Assembly: GCA_008711295.1 (NCBI GenBank)
Contig: VUYV01000074.1
Coordinates: forward strand, 124,001 to 188,000
Origin: Anarhynchus alexandrinus
Lineage: Eukaryota > Chordata > Aves > Charadriiformes > Charadriidae
Length of the DNA stretch: 64,000 nucleotides
Reading direction: 5' to 3'
Made by a program: the position numbers and the translations under genes. Shown one piece after another: positions 1 through 14,746 of the stretch (position 1 is its first letter; the number at the start of each line of letters is the position of its first letter). The notes under the pieces were generated by a model. It did no database searches. It saw only the letters and a program-made list of their open reading frames with translations, and was not told the origin of the DNA.

Positions 1-3000
1 GGCATTTGAGATAGTCTAACGGCCTAGAAAACTGGTAGTGACATCATCTGATTTACATCAAGCCACAAGGGGTGAAATGTGAAATGTTCGTCTCTTCCAG
101 GACGTCATGGGGCAGCGAGGGTAACTCAGCACGCACCTGCTGTGAGTCTCATGTTTAAGGAAAAAATGATGCAGCAATGGACAGGACTATTGTCACAGGC
201 AGTTCTTCCGACTCCCTTTTTCCCCGGTCTCAACAAGCATGACTAGGTTATAAGTCATTTCTGGTGACCAGCTACATTGTAAGTCCTCTTTACGTTGTCC
301 AACACTTGAACAAAGCTAATATTGCAAATGCAAACATACATTGTTTCTGAAGAGAAAGGGCATTGGACTGTAGATAAGAAATTAAGACAAATGCAGCTAA
401 TCCATTGTCTTTCTAACTGCTAAGAAGAAAGTACCAGGGTTCACCCTAATGCTTCTATCAATAATATCAGAAATTAAATAAAAGGTGAAGCAATGAAGGA
501 ATGAAAAAGCGTATCAGAAAAATGAAGAATATAAGCTAATCAATGGCAGACCAGAGATATGAGCCCTTACTTTATTTAGCATTTTAAGCTTACTTCACAG
601 CCCCTTCAGTCTCTCTCTTTTTTTTCTATGCCCACATCCAAACCACATAGCAAAGTTTCATGCAGATTTCTACCAGCTTCTGAGGGCTTTTCTCCAGCCT
701 CCAGTGCTGCCACCCACACCGCTTGCTGGCCTCAATGGGCAGACTGCTCCCTTGGAGGTAGCTGCAGACGCAGCACTGATATATCTGCCAACCCACCTGC
801 TTTTGTATTTTCTTTCCCCTTTGCAGAGAAACATGAAAACAGGGGATGGAGCCAGAAGGGACCACTTGAAATCTTGCCCTTGGCCAGTAAGTGTAAGAAC
901 CTGAATCCTATAAATGGGCTTGTTGCAGTTGGCTGTGTCTGAGAGGATTCAGAGGTAATTTCAGTATGGAAGCAGCTTGCAGCCTCAACTTTGGACTTGT
1001 GATGACAGGAAAGACCCAAACACTCCCCTTGATGACTGGAAAGTGGAGAAAAAAACAGTTGTAACTGGGATGTGTGAGGTAAAGGGCGGGGGGAGATCTT
1101 CCACACTCTATTGTTCCTTCATTTCAGAGACATTTTACAAGAGACATTTTACAAGAATACGTGGTTTGGATGGCAGCAGTCCAAAGACAACAAAACTCTG
1201 AGCTGGTGGAAGTTTATGGATAGCTCACACAGGACAGTTCCTCACCAGGGTCATTCCCAAGTAAGCAGGCCATCTCAGCACGGATGGTGAAGGATTAGGC
1301 ATCTGACCTGAAGGTCTAAGATTGCCATGGAGCCTGAGAAATCCCTAAGACCCTATCTGTAGCCATCCTTGTTGCCAGTAAACCTTTATTACCCTGGAGT
1401 ATACTTGCTTCTTCCCAAAAGAAACAAACTCACCAAATTAGAAGAGTTCCAAAGGCGGAATATTCTGGTCCCAATAATACCTGACCCACTACCTTTCCCG
1501 GTGTCAAAACAGTGACATGAAACACTGCTTGGGAGAGCACAGCCAGCTTTCTCTCTGTGGAGGGAGTTTACTATGTGTCCTGGCAGAGAGGGCTCAGCCA
1601 GCACTGACCTGGCAAAGCTCTCTGTGTGGCAGGGCCTTTGCTGCTACCATAACTTGGCAGAATTAGGAGGTGGCTGTGGCAGGGAGAGATCACACACAGG
1701 CCCACTGATGTGATGTTGTCAGATGTTCCTCCAGCAAAAGAAACTTCTTGTTACAGGAAGCAGTTAAAATGCATGAACTAGCTCACATTTCTTTGAATTA
1801 TTGATCTGGGTTTCTAACGAAACATTATGGCCTTTGTTACACAAAGACCACACTTCCCACAGGTGTGATTTCCCATCAGTTTCTTTTGGGCAGATAATTC
1901 TTGCTTTGGCAACCATGACATCCTGTGTCCCTGCAGCACTGCTAAGATCTCACACATTGAACCAGTTTCCACCACTCCTAGCTTTGAGAGGTACTGCAGT
2001 GCCAGCACAAGAAGGATGATAAGAAAGGAGAAGTAATAGGAAAACTATTTCTACTTTGTCAGTTGGAATTGGAGCCATAAAATAGAATTAAACCAGTGAG
2101 GTTTTCTNCAACGCATAAATCATAACTGGTGCTCCAAAATTATTATGCTGCAGAAAACCTGTCTGCATGGCTGATGCGGAGCCAGCAAAAGTGCCACTCG
2201 TGCAAGAGTACTCCATATCTGTCTTGCAAAAATGCATGGAGTCCAGAAGATGAAAATTTAACATTTGCAACAGCTGAAACAGCAGAACAAGCAGCATGAA
2301 AGAGCAAAATACTCAGTGGAATTTATTAAATTAATAAAAATAAAATCAACCTCACTTTTATAAACACATCTAATTTAGATAGAGATTTACTTAAATTGAA
2401 AATACTGGCTTTTTAAATACCTGAGACTTCAAAAAAAGGAGAAAGGACTGAAGAGAACTATGTGCAGTGCAACGGATACATATACTTAGAATAAACATCA
2501 ATACTGGACAGAGTTGGACATAAGAAAAGTGAGAATGAAAAATTTACTGGCTGGCAAAAATGAGCACAGTGGTAAAGACCTTGGCCCAGCACTCTGGCTA
2601 GCTTTAAGTCCTGTCAGATTTCTGTTTCTGAATGTAAAAAAAAAATAACAAAATATTTTTTTGCAATGGTATCTCCTATATAGGTAGTAAATGGTGAAAA
2701 TCTCACTGTCCCAGTGGAAATAGAATCAGCAATAAATAGGACATCTGATTCTGAATTAGAAATTGCTACAAGAAATCCTGATTGGTCTAGTCTTAACATC
2801 TCAAAATGATCTCTGTGCTATGGAATCAAAAGAAATGACAGCATGTCAGCTGCTGCATAGAGGAAACTTCCATTCCACCTACATAATTGCTTTTAAGAGG
2901 AATTTTGTTTCATTTCTCACAGCACTGAAAGTGCCTTTCCCAGTTGAAAAGTATTCTCAGCTGAGATTGTGCAACAGCTCAAGTGAAATTTAAGTAATGA

Positions 3001-6000
3001 GTCAGTTGCTGTACTTTACCTCCTACAGTGGAATAAAAGATCATTCTGTACATAAGAACATTTATTTGAATGGAACTTTATATTTGTTAGTTGATACAGA
3101 AAACATTTCTAATTTCGCTGACACATATTCTTTTTTTTTCCAAAAAAGAAAGAGAACAATGCCTTGAACGAACAATGATTGTTCTTAAAGTAAATTTCAT
3201 GGCTGCAAATGAACCCCAACTAACTAACTTTGAGAAGCATCAGAGATTTAGATAGTACACTCCATCTTACCTGAAAATTAGTGCCCCTTAGTGAAGATAT
3301 TGTAATTGCTTGCCTAGGTGATCCTATTCTGTTGCAATGTCAAATGATTTGCTCATGTTATTACGAAAGTTCTTCTGAGCAGAAGGACTGTATCTTTGTT
3401 AGAAATATATTTCACCACCAAAGTCACCATTTATAATATTTTGCTGCTTCTGAAATGATCTGATCTCTTCACATATAAGAAATTGTCCCACATTCATTGT
3501 TCCCAAAACAAATTACCTTGGGGAAATATTTTTATATATCTTAATTAGTTGACCTACATTATAGGAACCAGAACATAGTTGTTAATGGAGAGGCAAATTA
3601 ATTAAATCACCTACAGAGAGGAATAATATGAATAGAGGACTAAAAGTCAAGTGAGTGTTGTTTCTCATCTCAGCTGTGCATCTACACTGAAATGATGCAG
3701 CCCCGTACACAAATCTGAGCCAGCTTTAGACAATGTGGATGCTGCTAACTGGTCCTTACTGTAGGCCAAAATAATACGCCAAGTAGCAGAGAAAATATTT
3801 GTCAACTACCCATATTTGTGAACTACCCACCAGGCCCACCTTGTGATTTTGGTCTTTTAACCTTGCAGCTGCACCATTTCTATTTGATGCTAAAGATATA
3901 TTTAGCTCCGTGATATCTCAGCATTGAGTAATCAATTAGCTAAAAGCAGATGAATAATCTATAGATCAAATTTGCTACTCATGTAACTGCTAAGTGGCAT
4001 TAGTATTAGGCCATATTTTAGTAGATTGTATGAGGTTGCTGGTAGATTGTTATCCGTACAAGCTACTTGACACACACATGCTTGTAAAATATATGTATGC
4101 CTAAACCACGACAAACTGAGACATTTCAGGTTGACACGCTGCTCACATACCACGGAGACTTCCATGTAATTTCTTAGCATTGTTTTCTTGCTTGAGATTA
4201 TGAGTGTTTACATATAGGCCACAGAATTATCTTAATGAGCCACATTCCAGTATTCTTCCTTAGAAATATTATCCAATCAAAAGCAAACCTTCTGATTTCT
4301 TAGGGTCAGGCAGATCTAGTACAGCTGGATCTTTCATTTACTATAGCAAAGTATATTGCATAAAGAACTTAAAGTGAGGATGGGGAGAAAGAAATAATTC
4401 TTCACTACACTTGCCTGAGAATGTATTTGATCTGCTAAACTGAAGTCATTATGGGCACTCAAGTGTACCAGCCAACAAAGGAAGCTCACTGCTTTTTAAA
4501 ATATGAAAATACAAAATATATACATGTATGTATAAAAATTAAATTAAGATTATTAGTGTGCTCATGTTAAGTAAGGACTAGAACACACAGTCACAGATTA
4601 TATTGAAAAGATAAGACCTCTAAAATAAAGCAGTCTAGATTTTGCATGTCCTGCCATTGTGGGAAATTCACAGGGTCCCTGTGGCCTGGAAGCTATTTCC
4701 TTCCTGGATGCTTTTTTCTTAAAATTTGGAAATAGAGCAGGTAAAAGATGTCTAGATATGTAATAGTTTCTGACATTTGCAAAAACTATTTAACAGCTTT
4801 TTCCTATGCACAACCTGACTTTCAAGACACAGACTACTTTCAGTTTACATGCAGTGTATTTTTTCCATTCTTTTGCAGACTTGATATAATGATATCCAAA
4901 TGCCAGTTGACCTCATTGATCAAGAAATCTGATAAAGGATGACAGTGCTGTGGATTTTCCCACACAGAGTGGCAAAGCATGGTATTTGAAAAAAGGGCTT
5001 CTTTAATAAAAGCAAAAATTACAGTGGTAAACCCCCAAAACTTTCAAACAAACAAGACCAAAAAAAAAACCAACCCAAAGTACGTTAAAGGAAGCTTAAT
5101 GAGAACTATTTACACTGAGAATTCATGCTGACTACTAGAGGTCAGGCTCTAAGTAAACCTAAAACATGCCCACAGCCTCCCTACAAAATTCTATGTAATC
5201 TCAGGTAGGTATCCTTGCTGAGCTGGTGTGACAGGGAAGGATTTAGGCACATGTGACTCTGCTCTGCACAGATTCCCACACCATCCTAATCTCTTATCTT
5301 ACTCCAGAGCACCTCTGTTAGGTGGTGCGACTAAAATCTCTCACACCCGTGGTACTCACTTGTCCCCATCCTGTCCCTGCAAGGACCTTTCATGCCATGC
5401 AGAGCCATTTTGGATTGGGATAGAGAAGATGACCACAAAACTATTGTTCACTTCATGCCAATTGCAACACAAATACTATCCTGAAGGGTCCACTGCTGGA
5501 GGAAGAGAAGAGCTCCAGTGGTTTTGATTCTTGTAACAGATCTGTTCTTGACAGCTTTGTCCTGCGAGACTTTGGAAGGCCATTTGGGTAGAATGAGGAA
5601 GTTGTTTTATTATTAAAATGAATAATAGTTGATTGTATAGACAGCCCTGAATTTATGTCAGAGAGGGCAGACCAGAGAAGTGCATGTTGCACTTGAAAGG
5701 GAGGGGATGGATTTGGTGAAGATGGCTAGTTCCTGCGTGGGTTTGTATTTCAGTCTGACATGTGACCCTAAGGAAACTCCATCCTGCAAAATCTGCTTCT
5801 CCCTGTAATAGGATGCAGCATTGTGCCAAACTTAAAATCCATGGTCGTCCTGCCCGAGCTTTGGTAGATCTCTTGGACATACCCTACTTTTAGATGTCTT
5901 CAAGAATCAGCATTCTGTGGGGCCTGGAGGAAATAAACCAGTTGTTGATTACATACAATAGGAATGGAACAGGGAAAAAAATCCTGACAAGCTAAAATGG

Positions 6001-9000
6001 AGTTCATGGGAGCACCTGGAACACATATTCTTCTCTAGTTAATCTCTTCTTGGCACGTTTACATCAGTAAGTTGTGAACTGCCATGGCTGAGGAACAAAC
6101 ACATCGTTTTTACGTGTGTGTGTGTCACACATACTCCGCAGCAATAACCTGGGGCAGAGGAGCAGGCAAGGATCATACCATCTGCAGCTACCACACTCCA
6201 CCCAGCAGTGACTGGGAATCACAGCTCTCAGCAACATCCACACCCATTTACTAAGCTATACTTTGGACAACCCTCTCTACCACGTCTCTGGAACGCAACT
6301 TGCAGAAGTTAATGATAAACTTAGAGAAAGTGGCAGAGACACTGTCTGTTGGAAGATATTCCAAACTTCAAAAGAAGCTTTGGAGAACTGTAGGACAGAT
6401 ACCAGCTGTATTCAAAGGGCCGCTTCACAGAAAACTCTCACAATTGCAGATTGAAAAAAACTGGGAGAATATTACCCAGTATTTGGGTAACAGTATTACC
6501 CCTGTTTCTCGCTTTTTTTTCTCTAAGCAGCTGCTAATGGCCAATGTCCGAAATAATACAATGGGACAGCCAGATTTCTGGGCTCATCCAGGGCTGCCAT
6601 TCCTCCACTTTTTTCCCCTGGAAGAATAGGAAGCTTGGTTTACCAGTCTCAGTGGCTGTTACCGGTCTTACATGAGCCTTGCTTATGTGGGAAATGTCTA
6701 TTTTGCCACTTCAGTGTCTGTGGTTAGAATTGGGGCTGGGTGCAGTTGCAATGGTGACTGGAAGAGGTAAGAGCACGCTGCACCAGTTCCAGCTATTACA
6801 GAGGTTGGAGTTCTTGGTGTCCTCTACCCACGCAGTAAGTCTGGCCTGAGAGCCCTAGTGGGGGAACCAGCACAGACAAACAGAACCTATGCATTTTTAC
6901 CAATAGCAGCATTGTCACTGCCACATTATTTAGCTCTAATTCAGGTCAGATCCCATAAAGGCAAGATTGTCCATACTAGTTTGTCCAACATGGCTATTAA
7001 CCAGGGAACAGCATTTGAAGACAGGTTTGCAATAACTAGAAATGCAAAAAAGCATCAGTGCCTTCAAAGTAGAGGCTACAAAGAAGGATCAGCAACAGTG
7101 TATAGAATAATCTGGATATGCACGGGACCTTTGCAGAGTCTGCAGAGGTTCTGCTTGACAGACAAGTGATACTACATAGAACATAATTCCTGTTTAGGCC
7201 CATGTGAGGAAAGAAAGTTCCTGCTGGATGAAAAAATGTAAGTGAATTTTCAGAAGTAAATATAGCATTCGAAACATAAATATGTCACAAATCTTCCAAA
7301 TCCAGTTATTATATATCCGGTTAACAAGCACGGTGTTAAATGCAGGAAGTGAAGTCAGCAGTGATTTACTGAACAGTGCAATTGATAAATCACTGCTCCA
7401 TTGCATCACCAGCTACACAGGACTGAGTGATCTCCCATCTGCTATGTCCTGTCTGCTACTGTCCTGCAAACCGTGCAATTATTTAGATCACCCCAGTGTG
7501 GGTGCAAGTCACTGACATCCTGATTAGGCAACATGACTCTTTGTGCTCTTTGTGCTGCTGTAAATGACAATGTGAAGTGCTCAGCACTCCTTCATGAGCT
7601 AATTGACATACAGGAGCTGCATGTTTTTAACTTCAGACCAGTTTAAAAACATATTTCACTGGAACTGGTGTGAACATGGATGGGGAAGACAGGTATCCTT
7701 TGGCAGCTCTCTCTGAAGAATTTTACACCCTGAGAGGCGTGACTGCTCCTAGTTTGTTTCAGTGGTTTCTTAGCCTGGAGACTGTCACTGTCCTGCCCTT
7801 TAAAGAGGAAGCGGCACCATCTGAACTGAGGTGGTATAAAATCATACCAGTGCCTCTCCTCTTTCACCATCCATCAGCTTGGTAGTGATAACAGGGCTGA
7901 ATAACATGCTCTGCTCCTTGGCTTGTGCCTATGCTACCTGGGATTTCTAGGTGTCCTTCATGCAAATACAGAAAGGCCAAGGACTATCAGCCCTCCGTCA
8001 GAGCAAAGCAAGGTTTTTATGGAGAGGTGATATAGCTACAGTTAGGGGAGAAACAAACACAGAAGCCTTCAGGCCCACAGGTGCTTCTTCTGACAAGAAC
8101 CATCCAGTCCTAGGCCAACACAAAGCAGCCTTTATTTGCATATGCTCTATAAACCCTGAGATGGGTCAGGGGATCGGAGAGAGCAGAACTTTACTAAAGT
8201 CCTGGATAGGTACAGCAAGCAGCCACCCAAGAGATGATGCAGATCGTTCCCCATCATTGACTCTGTGCTTGCTGAAGTTTCCAATGCTTTTCAAGTGGAG
8301 CACACACATTCCTGTGACCAGGGCAAGAGGGAAGATACCGCTGATCCTTATCTCCCCATGCCTAAAGCAAACCAACCATCCAGTATGTGCATGTGGCCAG
8401 CTGCATTCCAGGAGCCTGCCCAGAGCCAGCATGCAGCAGAACAACTGCACAGAAAACAAGTTGAGGAATTCCTGGAATTTCTGAAGAGTATTAAAATAAC
8501 CTTAGTATCCAATAGCAAGCAGGTATGAGAGATAATAGCAGAAGTGGCTGCTTATTCCTCTTTGATACTTCATTAAGTGAAAATTTTGTACTAAAGCATG
8601 TGAATATTGACAGTGTTTATTTCAGCTTTTCTCTGCCTCCCCAATTTTTTGGGAGCAAGGACACAAGGACTTCAGGAAGCCTCCAGAACACTCAGTAAAA
8701 CACTGTATTGTAACAATAAGGGGTTTTTTTCTGCTGTTCATAATATTCTTCCCAGTTCCCAGAACTATTTGGATCTATAGTAGAAATACATATCCTCTTG
8801 CTATTCTACGCACATTTCTATCAGCAGCAAGATCTCCCTACATGGCAGCATACATTTCACTTCAAAGATCTTCCCAACCCTTTAGGCTGTAATTAGACTT
8901 GTAAGTGCTGGAGCCAATCTGCCCAACAGGGAAACTTCTCTGAAAACAAAGATATTGTAAAGGTTGAAAGAGATGATGTCAAACAAGAAATGGCTAGTGG

Positions 9001-9256
9001 TTTCTTGAAATTTCTCCTGCTGACTGCTCTTTCATTAAGTCTGGTGAAAGCAAACAGTTCTCTGTGCCTAACAACAAAGTCAAGAACGCAGCAGTTTCTC
9101 TTTTAAAACATAGGCTCCAAGTTCTTCCCCTCTACCAGCTGCAAGTTTTCATGAGTCTGGAAATCAGACTGGAAAGACACGCTGTTGGGAGTTCTACTGT
9201 AACACTTGTGTCTCAACCATCCAACAAAATCCCCTTATCTCAATCGTAATAGAAGT
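1..9256. other. Non-coding stretch, no gene recognised
   Basis: I see no recognisable gene, RNA gene or well-preserved mobile element here. Open reading frames are short or of unremarkable composition; the longest, about 177 codons at 7951-8484 on the + strand, has no motif I recognise. A 14-bp perfect tandem duplication lies at 1127-1154 and a 15-bp palindrome at 3170-3184. A single N at 2107 marks an unresolved base. By position this could be intergenic or intron of MCF2L2, because the minus-strand gene to the right has not reached its DH and PH exons; the sequence does not decide. Confidence 0.6.
1127..1154. repeat. 14-bp tandem duplication
   Basis: The unit GAGACATTTTACAA occurs twice back to back without mismatch. 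It looks like a simple replication-slippage duplication in non-coding DNA. Confidence 0.85.
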
Positions 9257-9306
9257 ATATATTATATTATATTATATTATATTATGTTATGTTATATTAT
9301 ATTATG
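9257..9306. repeat. (ATATT)n microsatellite
   Basis: About ten copies of an AT-only pentamer, with two interruptions where A is replaced by G (ATGTT). It lies just upstream of a CR1 3' end but is separate from it. Confidence 0.9.
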
Positions 9307-9399
9307 AAATTTGTTACATCCTGCATTTACACACTGTTTGGAAACCTTTGCAATGGATCTTACTTATACCATATAAAAGGGGAAACTCATTCCCCCTTT

Positions 9400-9784
9400 T
9401 GGGGTTATTCAGTCTGGACAAGAGTAGGCTCTGGAGAGACCTTATTACGACCTTTCAAAATATAAAGGGGGCTTACAAGAATGAGACATTTACCAAGGCC
9501 TGTAGTGACAAGATAAGGGGCAACAGTTTTAAACTGAAAGAGGGTCCAATATAAATTGGATGAAAGGAATAAATTTTTTATGATGAGGATCGTGAGACAC
9601 TGGAACAGGTTGCCCAGAGGAGTTGTGGCTGCCCCATCATTAGAAGTGTTCAAAGCCAGGTTATACAGGGCTTTTGAGCAACCTGACCTAGTGAAAGATG
9701 TCCCTGCCCATGGTGGGGGTAGGGGGTTGGACTAGATGATCTTCAGGTCCATTTCAACCCAAACCATTCTATGATTCTATGATT
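9400..9784 (+). mobile_element. CR1 LINE 3' end, + orientation
   Basis: This stretch matches the familiar avian CR1 3' region. It starts with the block around TTATTCAGTCTGGACAAGAG and the 'ctctggagagacctta' segment. It continues through 'ttttaaactgaaagaggg', 'gagacactggaacaggttgcccagag' and 'ttggactagatgatctt', and ends in the octamer repeat ATTCTATG (twice) that marks the CR1 3' terminus. It is 5'-truncated, as nearly all CR1 copies are, and retains only the 3' end. Identification is from memory of the family consensus, without a database search. Confidence 0.93.
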
Positions 9785-12700
9785 TATCTCTGCCTTCTGT
9801 GGAAGCTCTGCGTCTTTGACCAACAGCTAATAAAATCAGGGATCTTAGTTCCTCTCTCTCCTGCCATATGCAGCTCTGATGATTACAACAAGCACTTGGA
9901 CACCAAAGCTTTTAGCAGCACTCCCTCAGCTACTAGTATTTTTGACACCAATCCACACCTAAATTTAGCAATTCCCAGACCTAATGTCAGTGCAACTTTG
10001 CTATTGCTGATTTAGAATAGGGCTCTGGCACAATATTCTCATTCTGAAAATAGCTTCTAATTCTTTACCCAGGGCAGAAGTGCTATCCTGTTCTACCCAC
10101 GCAGCCTGATGATTCAGTGATATACTTAGTTATTCTCATGTTCAGAGTGATGCACAGACTGATTTATGAAGCTCCCCAGCCCTTGTTAGATCAATAACAC
10201 TGAGGGTAAGCCTGACCCAGTATTATGATACATTGCATTTAAAGGACTCTTAAATTTAAATCATATCCAAATCAGCAGTCGGAACCTGCCATTTAAGGGT
10301 ATAAACACCAAACACCTTCAGGCACAGACCCGCAGGTTGCACACTCCAGAATGTGAGTTTGCACAGTGACAGCTGGCTGCTGGTGTGCAGAAGTGATGCC
10401 AGATGCTCCACAGACTTCCTCAGCACATAAAGCAAAATTTATGTGCATGTTCAGAGGATAAGCAATGAGTTTGGACTGTGTGCATGCTTGAAGACTATTT
10501 TGCATGTATACAGAAGTGCTCCATGCATACATGATAGTTTGGGCCATGCCATATTCTTAAACTTGACTCTCTTTCATTCAAGTCCAATAAATGGTACCTC
10601 AGACTCCAAACTCTAGAGCTGGTCATTCATGAAGTCAATTCTATCTGAGTATAAGCTCTAGGAGAGCTCTAGGGGAGCACGAGAATTTAATTCAGAAATC
10701 AGGGACTACGCTGCTTATGTGACATGCCACATCGGAGTACAAAACCACCGACGCCTTGCAATTTTCCAGCTTATTATTCAGTAGTAACAGATGTGAATGA
10801 AAATTAGACACAAGTAACACTACTGTAACTCCTGCCACTGCCACTGCATACCTATCACTTCAATATACATGATGCTGTGCTTGTAAGTGATCACTGTCAA
10901 GGCCACATTGACAACCCATTGATAACATCAACACTATGTGCAAGATCTGGGGCATCACCTCATGAAAGGCGTTAAGCTGTGGTCAAAAAGTCCAGGAACG
11001 GATGTCATACTTTTGTGTTTTGAAAAGGAAGCACTAACATTGACTAACGAGGTCTCCCAGCTCTTGTTGCAAGGCGGACTAGAAAAATTATGGGTGAATC
11101 AGATCTAAAACCAATCAACCAGAAAATATTCCAAATTTACAGGAAATTCAGTTTCATATCTTATGGGGATCAATATCAACTCTTTGGATGAAGTTTCTTC
11201 ATCAGTTTATCCACTCCATAACTATGAAGGAAAAAATATGCACCTTTGCATGCTCCCAGTCACTCCATCCTGCCCCCTCCCCTCCCTTGCATTTGACAGT
11301 GATTGTACACCAGCATGGACACTCAGACAAACTGGTGTTCAAGATGAGTTGACCCAACTCAAAACTAAACTCACAAAAAGACAAAAAGTCATAATAGCTG
11401 CGCAGTTGCTAGCCCTATACAAGGGATACAAAGGGACTGCATGGGGTGGGTGTGCGGAGAGAAAGAGGAAGAAAGGACAGCTGCAGCAGCCTTAAATGAG
11501 CTTAGATTGATTGTGAAACCGTCATCAGAATAGACGCATGAATCAGATTTGCTTTCATAAAATGATACCACAGAACATCTGACCGAATCATCTCCCCATA
11601 ATAACATTTGAACATAAATTGCAAAATATCACATTAATGTAGTTAATGTACATAAGATACTGAGGAGTGCAGCAGTTAGGACTCCATGAACTGCAGTCCG
11701 TTTGCTACAATAACATTTATACAGGCTGCCTACAGCCTTTTGTGTAAATGAACTAGAAAGGGTTGCCCTCCTTGTGATTTTATCAAAAATGCCCAACTCT
11801 CATACTTGCAGTCTAAGCTCAGAGTCATATGATTATGAAAGACCATCAGATTTCTCACACAATAAACATTTCATGGATACATAGAAAGATTTGAAAATGC
11901 AAACTAAAAGACTCTCAGTTAGAATATGACATAACAAGAAATCTACATAAAATTACAGTTTTTGAATGGAGGGTGCTCATTTGGCTCCTCAAACAGAACT
12001 GTGCTTCTGGATTTAAAAATCATCTTTCTATTGATTAAATACCTTCTCTCATGAATCTTGTGCCCAGAGTCTGTATACTGGGCTGCACCGGCCAACACAA
12101 CAGTTAGGGCACACAGATGCCGTTTGACCATGCTAGTGCATCCTGTTGGAACGGGTCTATGTGATGCAGAAGGCAGCAGTTGGGCCAGAGGCACCTATCA
12201 CAACCCCTCTGAGAGCACTGTGCGATTTTGTTGTGGCTCCACATAGACTCAAAGGCTCAGAAGCAGTAAATGACAGATCTCCGATCCCAACCTCCTTGTA
12301 AAAATACTTCATTGATAAGCAGACTTCTACGTTACTTTGCCTTTTCTAGAAACAAACGGCTTTAGGGAAATTCCCTCCTGCCTTCCTCTCCCACTGGGCA
12401 AGAATAGCTAAAAGTACATTGCTTGTACCAAGAGTTGGAAACAATACAGCAGAGCAGCTTAACACAAATCTGCAGGAGTTGCAATTCATTCTACAAAATG
12501 GAAACATCTAGGTATTTCTCCATGTTCTGTTGAATCTTATCAACTCATTATTTATGCTGAAATAGGGCCTGAAGTGTCCAGCTTGGAGATGGGTGGTGTT
12601 CTAAGAAAACCCTCCCCAACAACATTACTGGGTAAAATGAAGAGGTGGAGCTTTATTTAGAATAAGTTTGTATGTCAACAGAGGATCTGACTCTAACAGG

Positions 12701-14746
12701 ATTTGGGGTTAAAAAAAAAAAAAAAAAAGGAAAGAGAAAGTAGACACTAAGTCCATTTTTTATTACTGGAAAATAAAATCCCCAAAGTGAAGCAGATAAA
12801 AACTCTCCTGCTGTAATTTCAGGTCAGAAGTCAGTGTGAAGTCTGCTTACTTCACTGACAGAGATGCCTCTCTTAAATTGTGGAAAATTCAGATCAACAA
12901 AGATGGGAAATTAGTGAGCACAAATGAAAGAATGTTGATCTTTTGAGCAGATGTCATTTACAGGAGAGAAGTGGGCACAAGTGTAAGACAAATTCAGTCA
13001 CAGCAAACTAAGTCTATTTGTAGTGCTGATTAGAAGCAGTCACTTTTGTTCAGTAATTTAAATACTTCTGACTTTCCTTTCTATGGATCTAGTTCTTAGA
13101 ATTAGTTCTTAGAATCTTGTAATTATGTCTGAACCATGTTTCCCCATACACACCCCTTAAATTTTAAAGGTATCTTCTGATTTTGAAAATGTGACTCTTT
13201 GAAGCTGTATTTTCTGGAAACTGCGTTATCAAGACACAGATTACACAGAAAAAAAAAGGTTTTATTTTTTAAATGTCTTTGGAGTATTTGACCTTGTTTG
13301 CAAGTTGAGACTTTTTCATCATTGTGTTTGGCAAGCTTGCCTCCTACACATTAAAAATACTAAGTTAAAATTGTGTGCTTATAGTCATATTTGGTTGAAG
13401 CATAAGTGAATCATGTCTGTTTGGGTTGTGTGGGGTTTTTTTACAGTTACTTGTGGAAGGAAGAATCCAGCTGCTCCGGTTTACCAATTTCCACTGAAAA
13501 TGAAACCAGGAAAAACTGGTATCACCAGCCAAGAAATTGGTGCTCTGGATTTTTTAAAATATCTATCATTGAGAATTTCTCATTCTGAAAGGGACCGTTT
13601 TCACACTGATAAAATGCTCGAATGGGATGACACCTAAAAAGAAGAATGAAGAATAAACCACACTTGTGAACTAGGGATGGAATCGGCAATTATCGTTTTG
13701 GTAAGAAAAATGAATGGTGCTTTGTTTATAAGGTTATTTCTACTGTTATTTAAACACTGCTTAGATAACATGCCAAATTTACTCAATGATCTACAAACAT
13801 TTCCTGCTAGGGTGAACTGCCAATTGTAAGGAATTCTATTTTGTCTTACTGCAGAATCCAACAAAGAGAAATCTGGGAAGGCTGCTATAAAGTGTTCAGT
13901 CATATTAAGACATACAACAGGAGAAAGGAAAGATCAAGTGAAAAACTTCTTAGGCCTTGAAGTTTCCTCAAACAAAACCTGTATTACAAAGCAACACATC
14001 CTTCAGAGGGATTGTTAACTCCTCAGATTTTACCCTTGCTCTACTTTTGCTGGATGCCCTTGACAACAGTATTCCTATCTCTGATTTTCTCTCTTGTGTG
14101 TAAAAAGAAAACAATTCCTCACTTCACAAAGTTGTAAAGGGTTGTAAAGTGACTGCTAAACAGACACTAATTGTCATGATATGCAATAGTTAAATTTCTA
14201 TGAAGGCAGTGATGAGGTCAGGAATGATTCAGATCAATCACAGTCATGTGAAAGAATGGAAGTTACACAATGGGCTTGTGTTTCATATTTATGTTCAATG
14301 AGAAATCTCAGATTTCCAATAAACTATCCAAGGCATGGCGTTATAGTGGCCCTTCAACTTAATTTGAATGAGCTTTTTCTTAACCTAGTTTTTCTCTTTA
14401 CAAACGTTTTGCAGAAGTGTATTTAAAGAAGGCACGTTCATAGCGCTTACCTTGGTTTGCTTTCTAAATATGTCCATCTCGATCTACCGACCACAGAGAC
14501 TGACTTATGATTGATGTACTTCAATCAGGCATTCCCCTCAAGATGATGCAAATAAGTCACCAAGATTTGTGGGGAAGGTAGAAGAGAAAAAAACCCTAAA
14601 ACCCACTCTTCCTTCCTCCTCTGAAGATTTCCAACAAGAAAGTGAAATAAACAAATTTCACCATGACCTACAAACTAACTACTAACTTAACAATACGGTG
14701 TCATTTAGCACCTCAGAGACTTAGAGCAGCAATTAGCTAAACTTTT
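9785..14746. other. Non-coding stretch, no gene recognised
   Basis: No gene or clear transposon was recognised. A poly(A) run lies at about 12711-12728. The octamer ATGCAAAT occurs near 14546 in an AT-rich context, but one 8-mer is not evidence of a regulatory site. Confidence 0.55.

Noticed and set aside
7951..8484. 177-codon open frame on the + strand
   Set aside because: No motif, and an overlapping minus-strand frame of similar quality; likely chance.
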